A stretch of DNA of 64,000 nt from Acetobacter okinawensis. GTDB lineage: Bacteria > Pseudomonadota > Alphaproteobacteria > Acetobacterales > Acetobacteraceae. This document shows positions 44,727 to 53,680 of the stretch, one piece after another. The position numbers and the translations under genes are program-made. The notes under the pieces were generated by a model. It was not told the DNA's origin, made no database searches, and saw nothing but the letters and a program-made list of their open reading frames with translations. Where the stretch lies: contig NZ_JOPJ01000050.1 of NCBI RefSeq assembly GCF_002153655.1, positions 1 to 64,000 on the forward strand, written 5' to 3'. Numbering within the stretch: the first letter of the stretch is position 1; the number at the start of each line of letters is the position of its first letter.

Positions 44727-45875
44727 GTGACCGTTAAAATTGCCATCCTGAAGGAAACGCAGCCTGACGAACGCCGGGTTGCCATGATTCCCGCGGTAGC
44801 ACAGCGCATAGCCAAGCTTGGGGCAGATCTTGTTCTGGAGCAGGGAGCGGGCAGTGCTGCAACCTATACCGACGACGCCTACACAAAAGCACAGGTCACG
44901 CAGGAGCCCGATACCGGGAAACTGGTTGCGGATGCGGATATTGTGCTGGCCGTCCAGCCGCCATCGGTCGAAACCGTCAAAAAAATGAAGCCCGGCGCCC
45001 TGCTGGTCTCGTTCATTTACGCCCAGAGCCAGCCGGAGCTGGTCAAGGCGCTGCGTGATGGCAAGATCACCACCTTTGCCATGGAACTGATCCCCCGCAT
45101 CAGCCGTGCGCAGGCCATGGACGCCCTGTCCAGTCAGGCAGCCCTTGCCGGGTATTACGCTCCCCTGCTGGGCAGCGTGCATATGCAGAAAATCCTGCCC
45201 ATGATGACCACCGCCGTTGGCTCCCTGCGTGCAGCCCGCGTGCTGGTCATGGGGCTTGGTGTTGCAGGCCTGCAGGCACTGGCCACGGCACACCGCCTTG
45301 GCGCTGTGTGCGAAGGCTACGACGTGCGCCCAGAAACCAAGGAAGAAGCAGAGTCCGTTGGCGCCAAATTTGTGGATACGGGCATTGATGCACGAGGAGC
45401 CGGCGGCTACGCCCGTGAACTGACAGCGGACGAAAAAGCCAAGGTGCGCGCGACCCTTTCGCAGCATATTGCTCAGGCGGACCTGATTATTACCACAGCA
45501 GCCGTCCCCGGTCGCAAGGCCCCACGCCTGATTGATGCCGAGCAACTCGCAGGCATGAAGGAAGGCTCCGTTGTGGTGGACATGGGGGCACCCAACGGCG
45601 GCAACTGTGAGGGCACCAAGGCGGGCGAAATTGTCAAGGTTGGCCCCGTGGTCATGGTTGGCCCGACCAACCTGCCCTCCAGCCTGGCCGCACAGGCGAG
45701 CGAGCTTTACGCCAAGAACATTTACAACCTGCTGGAGCAGGTTCTGCATGACGGTGTGCTCAAGCCCGATTTTACGGACGAGGTCATTACCGGCACCACC
45801 CTGACCCATGATGGCAAGATTACCAACGCCGCCATCCTCAAGGTCATCGAAGGCACACCAGCGGAGAAAGCATGA
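44727..45875 (+). CDS. pntAA: NAD(P) transhydrogenase subunit alpha part 1
   Basis: Soluble NAD(H)-binding domain I of the proton-translocating transhydrogenase, which uses the proton motive force to make NADPH from NADH. 382 residues from a GTG at 44727 (VTVKIAILKETQPDERRVAMIP), the usual N-terminus. Further motifs: RISRAQAMDALSSQA, the dinucleotide fold VLVMGLGVAGLQALATA, GYDVRPETKEEAESVGAKF and VVDMGAPNGGNCEG. The split alpha subunit is the alphaproteobacterial (Rhodospirillum) type. Its stop overlaps pntAB. Confidence 0.94.
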   Translation: MTVKIAILKETQPDERRVAMIPAVAQRIAKLGADLVLEQGAGSAATYTDDAYTKAQVTQEPDTGKLVADADIVLAVQPPSVETVKKMKPGALLVSFIYAQSQPELVKALRDGKITTFAMELIPRISRAQAMDALSSQAALAGYYAPLLGSVHMQKILPMMTTAVGSLRAARVLVMGLGVAGLQALATAHRLGAVCEGYDVRPETKEEAESVGAKFVDTGIDARGAGGYARELTADEKAKVRATLSQHIAQADLIITTAAVPGRKAPRLIDAEQLAGMKEGSVVVDMGAPNGGNCEGTKAGEIVKVGPVVMVGPTNLPSSLAAQASELYAKNIYNLLEQVLHDGVLKPDFTDEVITGTTLTHDGKITNAAILKVIEGTPAEKA

Positions 45876-46201
45876 TGGATTCCGTAACATCCATGACCTT
45901 CATTATCGCCCTCTACATCTTCATGCTGGCCGCATTTACCGGCTACGTGGTGATTAGCCGGGTGCCCTCCATTTTGCATACGCCGCTCATGTCCGGCTCC
46001 AACTTCATCCACGGTATTGTGGTGGTTGGGGCATTGGACGCGCTGTTCAACGCCACCACACTTACGGGGCAGATTATCGGGTTTGTCGGGGTTTTTCTGG
46101 GCGCTGGCAACGTGATGGGGGGTTATGTCGTAACCGACCGCATGCTGGCCATGTTCCGCCCGAGCCAGAAGCAGACACCAGAGAAAAAAGGCCAGCCGTA
46201 A
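45872..46201 (+). CDS. pntAB: NAD(P) transhydrogenase subunit alpha part 2
   Basis: 109-residue membrane part of domain II with three to four helices (FIIALYIFMLAAFTGYVVIS, GIVVVGALDALF, IIGFVGVFLGAGNVMGGYVV) and the typical LHTPLMSGSNFIHGI block. ATG overlaps the pntAA stop (ATGA) and pntB begins two bases after its end. Confidence 0.94.
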   Translation: MMDSVTSMTFIIALYIFMLAAFTGYVVISRVPSILHTPLMSGSNFIHGIVVVGALDALFNATTLTGQIIGFVGVFLGAGNVMGGYVVTDRMLAMFRPSQKQTPEKKGQP

Positions 46202-46202
46202 C

Positions 46203-47618
46203 ATGTTGATCGAATATATTGTTGGCCTGAGCGGGCTGATTGCCGCAGGCCTGTTCATTTACGGGCTGAAGGCCATGTCCTCCCCCGTAACCGCTGTCTC
46301 TGGCATTGTCACCGCAGGCTACGGCATGGTGTTTGTGGTTGGCGCTACGTTCCTCAACCTGTTCAACATCAGCCCCGATGCCCGCCCGCACCTGCTTGTT
46401 AACGTAGCACTGGCTGTTGTGGCCCTGCTGCTGGGCTGCCTGTGGACCGGCTGGCGCGGCCGTACGGTGCAGATGACCGCCATGCCGCAGATGGTTGCCA
46501 TCTTCAATGGCATGGGCGGTGGCTCCGCAGCCTCCCTTGCCGCGGTCAGCCTTCTGTCCGACCATGCCACGTCCGGGCTGCACCTGAGCGTTACCATTGT
46601 TGGCGCGCTCATTGGCTGTATCTCCTTTACCGGCTCCATTATCGCATGGGCCAAGCTTGACGGGCGGATGAGAAAGCCCGTGCGTTTTGGCGGCCAGCGC
46701 ATTTTTAACGCCGCACTGTTCCTGATCGCGCTTGTGCTTGGTGCGCTTACGGTCATGCAGTATGCCACCCCGCAGGGTGTGCTGCCGGGTATTCTGTTCT
46801 TTGCTGCCGCACTGCTGTTTGGCGTGTGCATGACCCTGCCCATTGGCGGGGCGGACATGCCGGTTGTGATCTCGCTCTACAACGCCTTTACCGGTCTGGC
46901 TGTGGGGCTTGAAGGCTATGTGATGGGCAACCCCGCGCTGATGATCGCGGGTATGGTCGTGGGCTCCGCAGGCACCCTGCTGACTGCACTGATGGCCAAG
47001 GCCATGAACCGCTCGCTCACCAACGTGCTGTTCAGCAACTTTGGGGATACCGCCAGCTCCGCCAAGGGACCGGAAGGGGAAATGAAATCCGCCGACCCGT
47101 CGGATGCTGCAACCTCCATGCGTTATGCCTCGAGCGTGATTATTGTGCCCGGCTATGGTCTGGCCGTCGCACAGGCACAGCAGAAGCTGTACGAATTTGT
47201 TAAAATGCTTGTGGCCGATGGTGTGGATGTCAAGTTTGCCATCCACCCCGTTGCAGGCCGCATGCCGGGGCACATGAACGTGCTGCTGGCCGAAGCTGGC
47301 GTTCCATACGACATGATCTGCGATATGGACGATATTAACGACAGCTTTGCCACCACCGACGTTGCCCTGATTATTGGCGCGAACGACGTGGTCAACCCCG
47401 AAGCCCTGACCGACAAGTCCTCCCCCATTTATGGCATGCCGATCCTGAACGCCTACAAGGCCCGTCAGGTCTTTGTCATCAAACGTGGGTCTGGCACCGG
47501 GTATTCGGGGGTGCAGAACCCGCTGTTCTTCCAGAAAAACTGTACGATGGTCTTTGGGGATGCACAGGCGGTGCTCTCCAAGATGGTCGAAGCAGTCAAA
47601 GCTCTGGGCACTGCCTGA
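46203..47618 (+). CDS. pntB: NAD(P) transhydrogenase subunit beta
   Basis: Membrane subunit with about nine helices followed by the soluble NADP(H)-binding domain III; 471 residues. Motifs: MAIFNGMGGGSAASLAAV-like proton-channel segment, ADMPVVISLYNAFTGLAVG, domain III VIIVPGYGLAVAQAQQKL, HPVAGRMPGHMNVLLAEA and GTGYSGVQNPLFF. Last gene of the pnt operon, closed by a terminator. Confidence 0.96.
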   Translation: MLIEYIVGLSGLIAAGLFIYGLKAMSSPVTAVSGIVTAGYGMVFVVGATFLNLFNISPDARPHLLVNVALAVVALLLGCLWTGWRGRTVQMTAMPQMVAIFNGMGGGSAASLAAVSLLSDHATSGLHLSVTIVGALIGCISFTGSIIAWAKLDGRMRKPVRFGGQRIFNAALFLIALVLGALTVMQYATPQGVLPGILFFAAALLFGVCMTLPIGGADMPVVISLYNAFTGLAVGLEGYVMGNPALMIAGMVVGSAGTLLTALMAKAMNRSLTNVLFSNFGDTASSAKGPEGEMKSADPSDAATSMRYASSVIIVPGYGLAVAQAQQKLYEFVKMLVADGVDVKFAIHPVAGRMPGHMNVLLAEAGVPYDMICDMDDINDSFATTDVALIIGANDVVNPEALTDKSSPIYGMPILNAYKARQVFVIKRGSGTGYSGVQNPLFFQKNCTMVFGDAQAVLSKMVEAVKALGTA

Positions 47619-47625
47619 GGGCAAG

Positions 47626-47660
47626 CGGGAGGGAACCAGACGGTCCCTCCCGTTTTTTTT
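47626..47660 (+). terminator. Terminator of the pnt operon
   Basis: CGGGAGGGA pairs with TCCCTCCCG and is followed by eight Ts. Confidence 0.92.
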
Positions 47661-47683
47661 GTTTGCAACAAAAGGCGTAGATT

Positions 47684-48712
47684 ATGTCAGGCAAGATGAA
47701 AGCCGCTGTTGTCCATGAATTTGGCAAGCCGCTCACGCTTGAAGAACTGGACATTCCCTCCATCAACTCCAACCAGATTCTGGTCAAGATGATCGCCTGC
47801 GGCGTCTGCCATACGGACCTGCACGCAGCCAGTGGTGACTGGCCCAAAAAACCCACACTTCCCTTTATTCCCGGGCACGAAGGCGTGGGCACCGTGGTCG
47901 CGGTTGGCAGCAATGTTGACTGGGTCAAGGAAGGGGATGTGGTGGGTGTGCCCTTCCTGTATTCCGCCTGCGGTCATTGCGAACACTGCTACGCAGGGTG
48001 GGAAACCCTTTGCCAGAAACAGGAAGAAACCGGCTACTCCGTTAATGGCTGCTTTGCAGAATATGTAGTGGCGGACCCCGGTTATGTTGCCCATATTCCC
48101 CAAGGGGTTGACCCCATTAAGGTTGCACCAGTCCTGTGTGCGGGGCTGACAGTCTATAAAGGCCTTAAAATGACCGACACACGGGCCGGCAACTGGGTGG
48201 CCGTATCCGGTGCGGGCGGGCTGGGGCAGATGGCTATCCAGTATGGTGTTGCCATGGGCCTGAACATGATCGCGGTGGATATTGATGACGCCAAACTGGA
48301 CACCGCACGGAAACTTGGCGCAGCGTACACCGTTAACGCCAGAACAACTGACCCGGCTGCCTTTATCCAGAAGGAAGTCGGCGGCGCTCATGGGGGTTTG
48401 ATAACGGCTGTTTCCACCAAGGCTTTTTCTCAGGCCATGGGGTATGTTCGTCCAGGGGGTACGCTGGTGCTCAATGGTCTGCCGCCGGGTGATTTCCCCA
48501 TTTCCATTTTTGACATGGTCATGAACGCCATTACCATCCGCGGCTCCATTGTGGGGACAAGGCTGGACATGATCGAAGCGCTCTCCTTCTTTGCTGAAGG
48601 AAAAGTGACCTCGGTTACAAAGACTGACCGGCTTGAAAACATCAATCAGATATTTGATGATCTTGAACACGGTCGCGTTGAAGGGCGCATTGTTCTGGAT
48701 TTCCGGAACTGA
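47684..48712 (+). CDS. adhP: Zinc-dependent alcohol dehydrogenase (AdhP-like)
   Basis: Cytosolic NAD(P)-linked medium-chain dehydrogenase interconverting ethanol and acetaldehyde. 342 residues. Catalytic zinc ligands lie in GVCHTDLHAASGDW (Cys, and His in PGHEGVG); the structural zinc is held by four Cys in CGHCEHC-x7-C; the Rossmann motif is VSGAGGLGQMAIQ. Acetic acid bacteria oxidise most ethanol with membrane PQQ enzymes, so this soluble enzyme probably serves assimilation or reduction. The aldehyde dehydrogenase gene follows after 36 bases. Confidence 0.94.
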   Translation: MSGKMKAAVVHEFGKPLTLEELDIPSINSNQILVKMIACGVCHTDLHAASGDWPKKPTLPFIPGHEGVGTVVAVGSNVDWVKEGDVVGVPFLYSACGHCEHCYAGWETLCQKQEETGYSVNGCFAEYVVADPGYVAHIPQGVDPIKVAPVLCAGLTVYKGLKMTDTRAGNWVAVSGAGGLGQMAIQYGVAMGLNMIAVDIDDAKLDTARKLGAAYTVNARTTDPAAFIQKEVGGAHGGLITAVSTKAFSQAMGYVRPGGTLVLNGLPPGDFPISIFDMVMNAITIRGSIVGTRLDMIEALSFFAEGKVTSVTKTDRLENINQIFDDLEHGRVEGRIVLDFRN

Positions 48713-48748
48713 CATCCTTCAATATCCGCAATCAAAAGGATTTTTTCC

Positions 48749-50140
48749 ATGGCTTACGCAACGACAAACCCTTTTACCGAAGAACAGGTCAAGGTTTTTC
48801 CAAGCCCGACGGATGCCGAAGTGGATGCAGCACTGGACAAGGGCCATGCCGCATTCAAAAAATGGAAAAACACATCTTTTTCTGAACGCGCACGTGTTTT
48901 GCAAAAAGCTGCCGACCTCCTGCGCGCCAATGTGGACGAATACTCCAAGCTGCTGACGCTGGAAATGGGCAAGCTCTATGCCGAAGCAAAGGCAGAAACT
49001 GAGCTGTCTGCTGCAATTTTTGAATATTATGCTGTTAATGCCGAGCGCCTTCTGGCCCCGGAAGTACTGCCCCTTGCTTCTGTCAAGGAAGGGCGCGCCA
49101 AGATCGTGTTCGAGGCACAGGGCATCCTGCTAGCCATTGAACCGTGGAACTTCCCCTACTATCAGGTCGCCCGGATTATTGCGCCACAGCTTTCTGCCGG
49201 GAACGTGGTCATTCTCAAACACGCCTCCAACGTACCGCAGTGTGCCGCAGCCATGGAAAAGCTGATGCATGACGCAGGGCTGCTTGAAGGCGGGTTCCAG
49301 AACCTCTACCCCACGCGTGACCAGCTTGCCAAAATCATTGCTGACATTCGCGTCCGCGGTGTGGCCCTGACCGGCTCCGAAGGTGCTGGCGCCAAGGTTG
49401 CCTCCGAGGCGGGGCTGGCGCTTAAAAAATGCACCATGGAACTGGGCGGGTCTGATGCCCTGATCGTGCTCAATGATGCCGATGTGGAAAAAGCCGCAAA
49501 ATGGGCCGTATTTGGCCGCCACTGGAACGGTGGACAGGTGTGCGTAAACGCCAAGCGCATGATTGTGGAAGACGGCGTATACGACAAATTTGTCGACCTG
49601 TACCGCAAGGGCATTGCCGCCCTGCGCATGGGCGACCCGATGGACCCGGCCACAACACTGCCGCCCCTGTCCTCCCGCGGGGCTGTGGAAGGCCTTAAAC
49701 AGCAGGTAGCCGATGCCGTGGCACAGGGTGCAAAAGCTGAAGAAATTCCGCTGGAAATGCCCAACAAAGGCTGTTTCTTCCGCCCCGTGATCCTGAGCCA
49801 TCTGGAAGAGGGCAACCCAGCCCGCCACACGGAATTCTTTGGTCCGGTGACTATGCTCTTCCGTGCCAAAGATGCTGACCACGCCATTGAAATTGCCAAC
49901 GACTCCCCCTACGGTCTGGGTGGTTCCATCTTCACCAAGGACGAAGAGCGTGGCGCGGAACTGGCACGGCGGATTGATACCGGTATGGTTTACATCAACC
50001 ATCCGACCATGGTTAAGGCCGACCTGCCGTTTGGTGGCGTCAAACGCTCGGGCTTTGGCCGCGAACTGCTCGGCCTTGGCCTGAAGGAGTTTGTAAACGC
50101 CAAGCTGATTGATATTGTGGACATTGACGCACCGTTCTGA
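48749..50140 (+). CDS. Aldehyde dehydrogenase, Sad/GabD-like
   Basis: 463-residue NAD(P)-dependent aldehyde dehydrogenase. The general-base Glu is in TMELGGSDALIVL, the catalytic Cys in HWNGGQVCVNAKRM, and the ends FFGPVTMLFRA and PFGGVKRSGFGRELL are family marks. Its length and the short N-terminus match the E. coli Sad/YneI group of succinate-semialdehyde dehydrogenases, which accept other small aldehydes. Position behind adhP suggests acetaldehyde as a physiological substrate; this is inference. Confidence 0.9.
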   Translation: MAYATTNPFTEEQVKVFPSPTDAEVDAALDKGHAAFKKWKNTSFSERARVLQKAADLLRANVDEYSKLLTLEMGKLYAEAKAETELSAAIFEYYAVNAERLLAPEVLPLASVKEGRAKIVFEAQGILLAIEPWNFPYYQVARIIAPQLSAGNVVILKHASNVPQCAAAMEKLMHDAGLLEGGFQNLYPTRDQLAKIIADIRVRGVALTGSEGAGAKVASEAGLALKKCTMELGGSDALIVLNDADVEKAAKWAVFGRHWNGGQVCVNAKRMIVEDGVYDKFVDLYRKGIAALRMGDPMDPATTLPPLSSRGAVEGLKQQVADAVAQGAKAEEIPLEMPNKGCFFRPVILSHLEEGNPARHTEFFGPVTMLFRAKDADHAIEIANDSPYGLGGSIFTKDEERGAELARRIDTGMVYINHPTMVKADLPFGGVKRSGFGRELLGLGLKEFVNAKLIDIVDIDAPF

Positions 50141-50165
50141 TGTTTTTCTGAACCGCGCTTACCAG

Positions 50166-50201
50166 AAGGGGCGGGGGGGGAGCAATCCTCCCGTCCTTTT
50201 T
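50166..50201 (+). terminator. Terminator after the aldehyde dehydrogenase gene
   Basis: AAGGGGCGGGGGGGG pairs with CCTCCCGTCCTT across a short loop and is followed by Ts. Confidence 0.75.
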
Positions 50202-50226
50202 GCGTACCATCTTGTTGGGTGTTTTT

Positions 50227-50245
50227 ATGATACTGCATGTATCAT
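50227..50245. other. Perfect palindrome between two terminators
   Basis: ATGATAC-TGCAT-GTATCAT in the AT-rich spacer between the aldehyde dehydrogenase gene and serC, downstream of both genes. No known operator match. Confidence 0.4.
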
Positions 50246-50285
50246 TCAGGTGTTTTTATAAAAATATGCCCCTCCGCCCGCACAA

Positions 50286-50318
50286 AAAAAGGCTGCGTGC
50301 CACGCACACAGCCTTTTT
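50286..50318 (-). terminator. Terminator of serC
   Basis: AAAAAGGCTGCGTG pairs with CACACAGCCTTTTT (one wobble) and T-runs lie on both strands; it follows the serC stop by 40 bases. Confidence 0.85.
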
Positions 50319-50358
50319 GAATCACTGGCGTTCAGGCACACCTGAACCAAAGAGCAGG

Positions 50359-51534
50359 TTACGCAGGCACAACCAGTGCAAATGCCCAGTCCAGCCATGG
50401 CAGCAGTGCTGCAACATCGGCCGCCTCGACTGTCGCCCCGCCCCATATCCGCAGGCCCACAGGGGCATCACGGTAGCTGGCAAGGTCAAAGCCAATGCCT
50501 TCCTTATCCAGAACAGACAGCATGGTTTTAACTGTTGCCATCTGCCTGTCGCGCTCAAGCGCTAAAAACCATGGGGCCACAATACGCAGGCAGATCGCGG
50601 TAGAAGAGCGTTCTTCCTCTTTTTCTGCCAGAAAAGAGACCCAGTCCGTCTTTTGCACCCACGCGGCAACCGTTGCCAGATTAGCCTGCGTGCGCGCCTT
50701 GAGCCCTTCGAGCCCACCAACGGATTCTGCCCAGAGCAGGCTGTCCAGCGCATCTTCCACACACAGCATGGAGGGGGTGTTGATGGTGTCGCCCTTGAAA
50801 ATACCCTCGATCAGGGCATCCTTGGCTGTCATGCGGAAAATCTTGGGCAGCGGACGTGGTGCCTTGTAGGTTTGCAGCCGCTCCACCGCACGGGGAGAAA
50901 GGGCGATCATGCCGTGTGCGGCCTCACCCCCCAGTGCTTTCTGCCAGGACCACGTCACCACATCCAGCCGGTCCCATGGCAGGTCCATGGCAAAGGCTGC
51001 GGATGTTGCATCGCAGATCACCAGCCCTTCATGCTCGGCGGGGATAACATCCCCCGATGGCAGACGCACGCCAGAGGTGGTGCCATTCCATGCCAGAACC
51101 ACATCATGCGCCCAGTTGACCTCGGACAGGTCAGGCAACTGGCCATAATCAGCCTTGAGCACACGGGTGTTATCCAGCTTGAGCTGGCTCACAATATCCT
51201 GCGCCCACAGGGCCGAGAAACTTTCAAACGCCAGAACATCCACCGGGCGTTCGCCCAGCAGGGACCACAGGGCCATTTCCACCGCCCCGGTATCGGAGGC
51301 GGGTACAATCCCTACCCGCCAGCCTTCAGGCACACCCAGAATTTTGCGGGAGCGTACAATAACCTCGTTCAGCCGCGCGCGCCCTTCTGGCGAACGGTGG
51401 GAGCGGCCAACCAGCGCGTTGGACAGTGCAGCAAGGTTCCACCCCGGACGCTTGGCGCAGGGGCCGGATGAAAAGCACGGATTGAGCGGACGAATGGCCG
51501 GACGGGACGAAGCGGAAGGGGAAAGGGCGTTCAT
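50359..51534 (-). CDS. serC: Phosphoserine aminotransferase
   Basis: PLP enzyme converting 3-phosphohydroxypyruvate to phosphoserine, in serine and pyridoxine synthesis. 391 residues of the alphaproteobacterial type: [39 protein letters not shown], the PLP lysine in [16 protein letters not shown] and [14 protein letters not shown]. serA is not adjacent. The tRNA-Leu gene lies 31 bases upstream on the same strand. Confidence 0.94.
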   Translation of the reverse strand: MNALSPSASSRPAIRPLNPCFSSGPCAKRPGWNLAALSNALVGRSHRSPEGRARLNEVIVRSRKILGVPEGWRVGIVPASDTGAVEMALWSLLGERPVDVLAFESFSALWAQDIVSQLKLDNTRVLKADYGQLPDLSEVNWAHDVVLAWNGTTSGVRLPSGDVIPAEHEGLVICDATSAAFAMDLPWDRLDVVTWSWQKALGGEAAHGMIALSPRAVERLQTYKAPRPLPKIFRMTAKDALIEGIFKGDTINTPSMLCVEDALDSLLWAESVGGLEGLKARTQANLATVAAWVQKTDWVSFLAEKEEERSSTAICLRIVAPWFLALERDRQMATVKTMLSVLDKEGIGFDLASYRDAPVGLRIWGGATVEAADVAALLPWLDWAFALVVPA

Positions 51535-51565
51535 AACCTTGGCCGAGAAGAGGGAGGGGCAAGTC

Positions 51566-51652
51566 TGGTGCGAGAGAGGGGACTCGAACCCCTAAGCCCG
51601 TAAGGGCGGTCGATTTTGAGTCGACTACGTCTACCAGTTCCGTCACTCTCGC
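51566..51652 (-). tRNA. tRNA-Leu (anticodon CAA)
   Basis: 87-base tRNA with encoded CCA. Acceptor GCGAGAG pairs with CTCTCGC, then A-CCA. The anticodon stem GTCGA/TCGAC encloses CTCAAAA, giving anticodon CAA. The class II variable arm (GCCCTTACGGGC) and T-arm GGGGTTCGAGTCCCC are complete. Confidence 0.97.
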
Positions 51653-51749
51653 GAACTGCTTTTTCCCCTACCAGCAAATTGCCGCCCGGAAAAGGGTTTG
51701 TTGGCGGCATTTGTCGTTGATTGCAGGCCACGGCAGCGTTCCTGCGGGT

Positions 51750-52091
51750 CTAACGGCAGATCCGCTGTGTGCCATCGGCAGCAATGTAGGTGCCTGTCTG
51801 GGTGTTAAAGCATGCGTTGCGCACACAACTTCCCCCCACGGCAAGCGGCTGGGGGTAGTTCTGCACCGCCATGGCCATGGCCTCCCGCGCAGCCGTTCCA
51901 CACAGGGGCGTATTGGTGGGGGCGGAGGGGTCGTTCACCAATTGGCTTTCATGCGCTGAGGGGGGGCTCTCCCCACTCAACCCCGGTGCAAAGCTCTGGG
52001 GAGGAATGCGGGAGGGCTGGCTGGCGCAGCCGGCCAGCAGGCCAAGCAGCAGGCCAGAAGCCAGAACCTTCATACAAACAGGTATGGACAT
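51750..52091 (-). CDS. Small lipoprotein of unknown function
   Basis: 113 residues from ATG at 52091, which has GGAAAG upstream; ATG at 52073 would start directly at the signal MKVLASGLLLGLLAGC. The lipobox LAGC is clear. The mature part has a disordered Pro/Ser region, then a compact C-terminal part with cysteines in LCGTAAREAMAMAV, GGSCVRNACFN and QRICR, suggesting two disulfides. I do not recognise the family. It follows xseA on the same strand after 97 bases. Confidence 0.7.
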   Translation of the reverse strand: MSIPVCMKVLASGLLLGLLAGCASQPSRIPPQSFAPGLSGESPPSAHESQLVNDPSAPTNTPLCGTAAREAMAMAVQNYPQPLAVGGSCVRNACFNTQTGTYIAADGTQRICR

Positions 52092-52188
52092 ACGCTTTGG
52101 TCTTTCCGCACGTTGTGGGTGGCGTTTGCCCACACGGTTGCAAGGAGCAGCCAGCATAACCCGATTGCCGGCCTGTACCCAACAGGGC

Positions 52189-53637
52189 TTACAGGTCCAA
52201 AAGGCCCTGTACCGGGCGCCCCCCAATAACGGCATGGCAGGCTCCATCCCCAAATGTGAGATCAACCTGCTGGCCACTCTTCAGGTCTGCAGCTTTTGTC
52301 ACGGGGTGACCATCAGCCGTAACCAAGGCATAACCACGCGCCAGCACCGCAAGCGGGGACACGGCCTCCAACTGCCCGACAGCACCCCCCAGCGCAATAC
52401 GCCGCTCACGTAACAGAGCCATAAGCGGTGCGGGGGACACCCTGCACCGGCCAAGCCTGACTTCCTGCCGTTGCAGGCTATGCTGCATCCCTCCGGCAAA
52501 AGCGCCCCCCAGCACGGCAAGCCGTGTTCTACGACCTGACAGAAGGGTTTCCACCGCAGGCATATGCCGCTCCACCCCAACCAGATCAGCCTTGCGCCTG
52601 CGCACAAGGGCGGGCAGGGCCACATCCAGCCTGCGCCCTCTATCATCAAGCTGCATGCGTGCGGTCTGCACAAGGGTGGGCAGGTCCGGCAGGGCGGCGG
52701 CGGCCCTGTCCAGCCGCAGGCGGGCAGTCTGCAACTGCCGGGCCAGAGCGCCGGTTGCACGCGCGGTGCGATGTGCAATTTCGGCCAGCAGTTCACTCCG
52801 CACGGGTACGGCCATTTCCGCTGCCGCCGTGGGGGTGGGGGCACGCCGATCGGATGCAAAGTCGATCAGAGTTGTATCGGTCTCATGCCCCACGGCCGAG
52901 ATCAGGGGGATGGAGCAGGCCGCCGCAGCCCTGACCACGCCCTCATCATTAAAAGCCATCAGGTCTTCAAGCGAGCCACCACCGCGCGCCACAATCACCA
53001 CATCCGGTCGCGGCACAGTCCCTGTACCGTCAAGCGCGGAAAACCCGTTAATGGCGGCCACAATCTGGGCGGCAGCCCCCTCGCCCTGCACTGGTACGGG
53101 CCACACCACCACGGGGCGGGGGAAGCGCCGCTGGAGTGTGGTGCAGATATCATGCAGCACAGCCCCCTGAGCGGATGTGACAACACCGATCACGCGGGGT
53201 AGCAGGGGGATGGGCTGCTTGCGGGCGGGGTCAAACAGCCCCTCCTCCCCCAGCCGGATGCGCAGGCGCTCGATGCGGGCCAGCAGAGCGCCCTCGCCCG
53301 CATATTCCATACGCTCGACCACAAGCTGGTAGCTTGAGCGCTCGCCGTAGGCAGAGACCTTGCCGGTTGCAATAATTTCCAGCCCGTTTTCTGGCACCAG
53401 ACCAAGGCGGCTGACACTGCCGCGCCAGACCACGCCGGAAATCTTGCCCTGCTCATCCTTGAGCGAAAAATAAAGATGCCCGGAGGGGTAGCGTTTGAAC
53501 TCCGTAATTTCGCCCCGCACACGCACGCGGCTGAACGAGCCTTCGAGCGTGCGCCGGATTGCGCCGGAAATTTCCGAAACCGTATATTCAGGGACATTGC
53601 CGCCAGAAGGGGGGGCGGCTCCAAACTCTTCGTGCAT
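52189..53637 (-). CDS. xseA: Exodeoxyribonuclease VII large subunit
   Basis: Catalytic subunit of ExoVII, a single-strand DNA exonuclease in mismatch and crosslink repair. 482 residues: N-terminal OB fold (VRVRGEITEFKRYPSGHLYF, LKDEQGKISGVVWR), the catalytic region PRVIGVVTSAQGAVLHDI, ARGGGSLEDLMAFNDE and VGHETDTTLIDFASDRRAPTP in outline, then a long Arg/Leu-rich coiled coil. The small subunit gene xseB is not in the window. Divergent from purD. Confidence 0.95.
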   Translation of the reverse strand: MHEEFGAAPPSGGNVPEYTVSEISGAIRRTLEGSFSRVRVRGEITEFKRYPSGHLYFSLKDEQGKISGVVWRGSVSRLGLVPENGLEIIATGKVSAYGERSSYQLVVERMEYAGEGALLARIERLRIRLGEEGLFDPARKQPIPLLPRVIGVVTSAQGAVLHDICTTLQRRFPRPVVVWPVPVQGEGAAAQIVAAINGFSALDGTGTVPRPDVVIVARGGGSLEDLMAFNDEGVVRAAAACSIPLISAVGHETDTTLIDFASDRRAPTPTAAAEMAVPVRSELLAEIAHRTARATGALARQLQTARLRLDRAAAALPDLPTLVQTARMQLDDRGRRLDVALPALVRRRKADLVGVERHMPAVETLLSGRRTRLAVLGGAFAGGMQHSLQRQEVRLGRCRVSPAPLMALLRERRIALGGAVGQLEAVSPLAVLARGYALVTADGHPVTKAADLKSGQQVDLTFGDGACHAVIGGRPVQGLLDL

Positions 53638-53680
53638 CCGCCTAACCTATGCTACAGACGCTCGCCCTGAAAGAGCAGAC

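Noticed and set aside
46074-47624. Open frame of 516 codons antisense to pntB
   Set aside because: pntB has full family motifs on the other strand; the antisense product is compositionally odd and without start signals.
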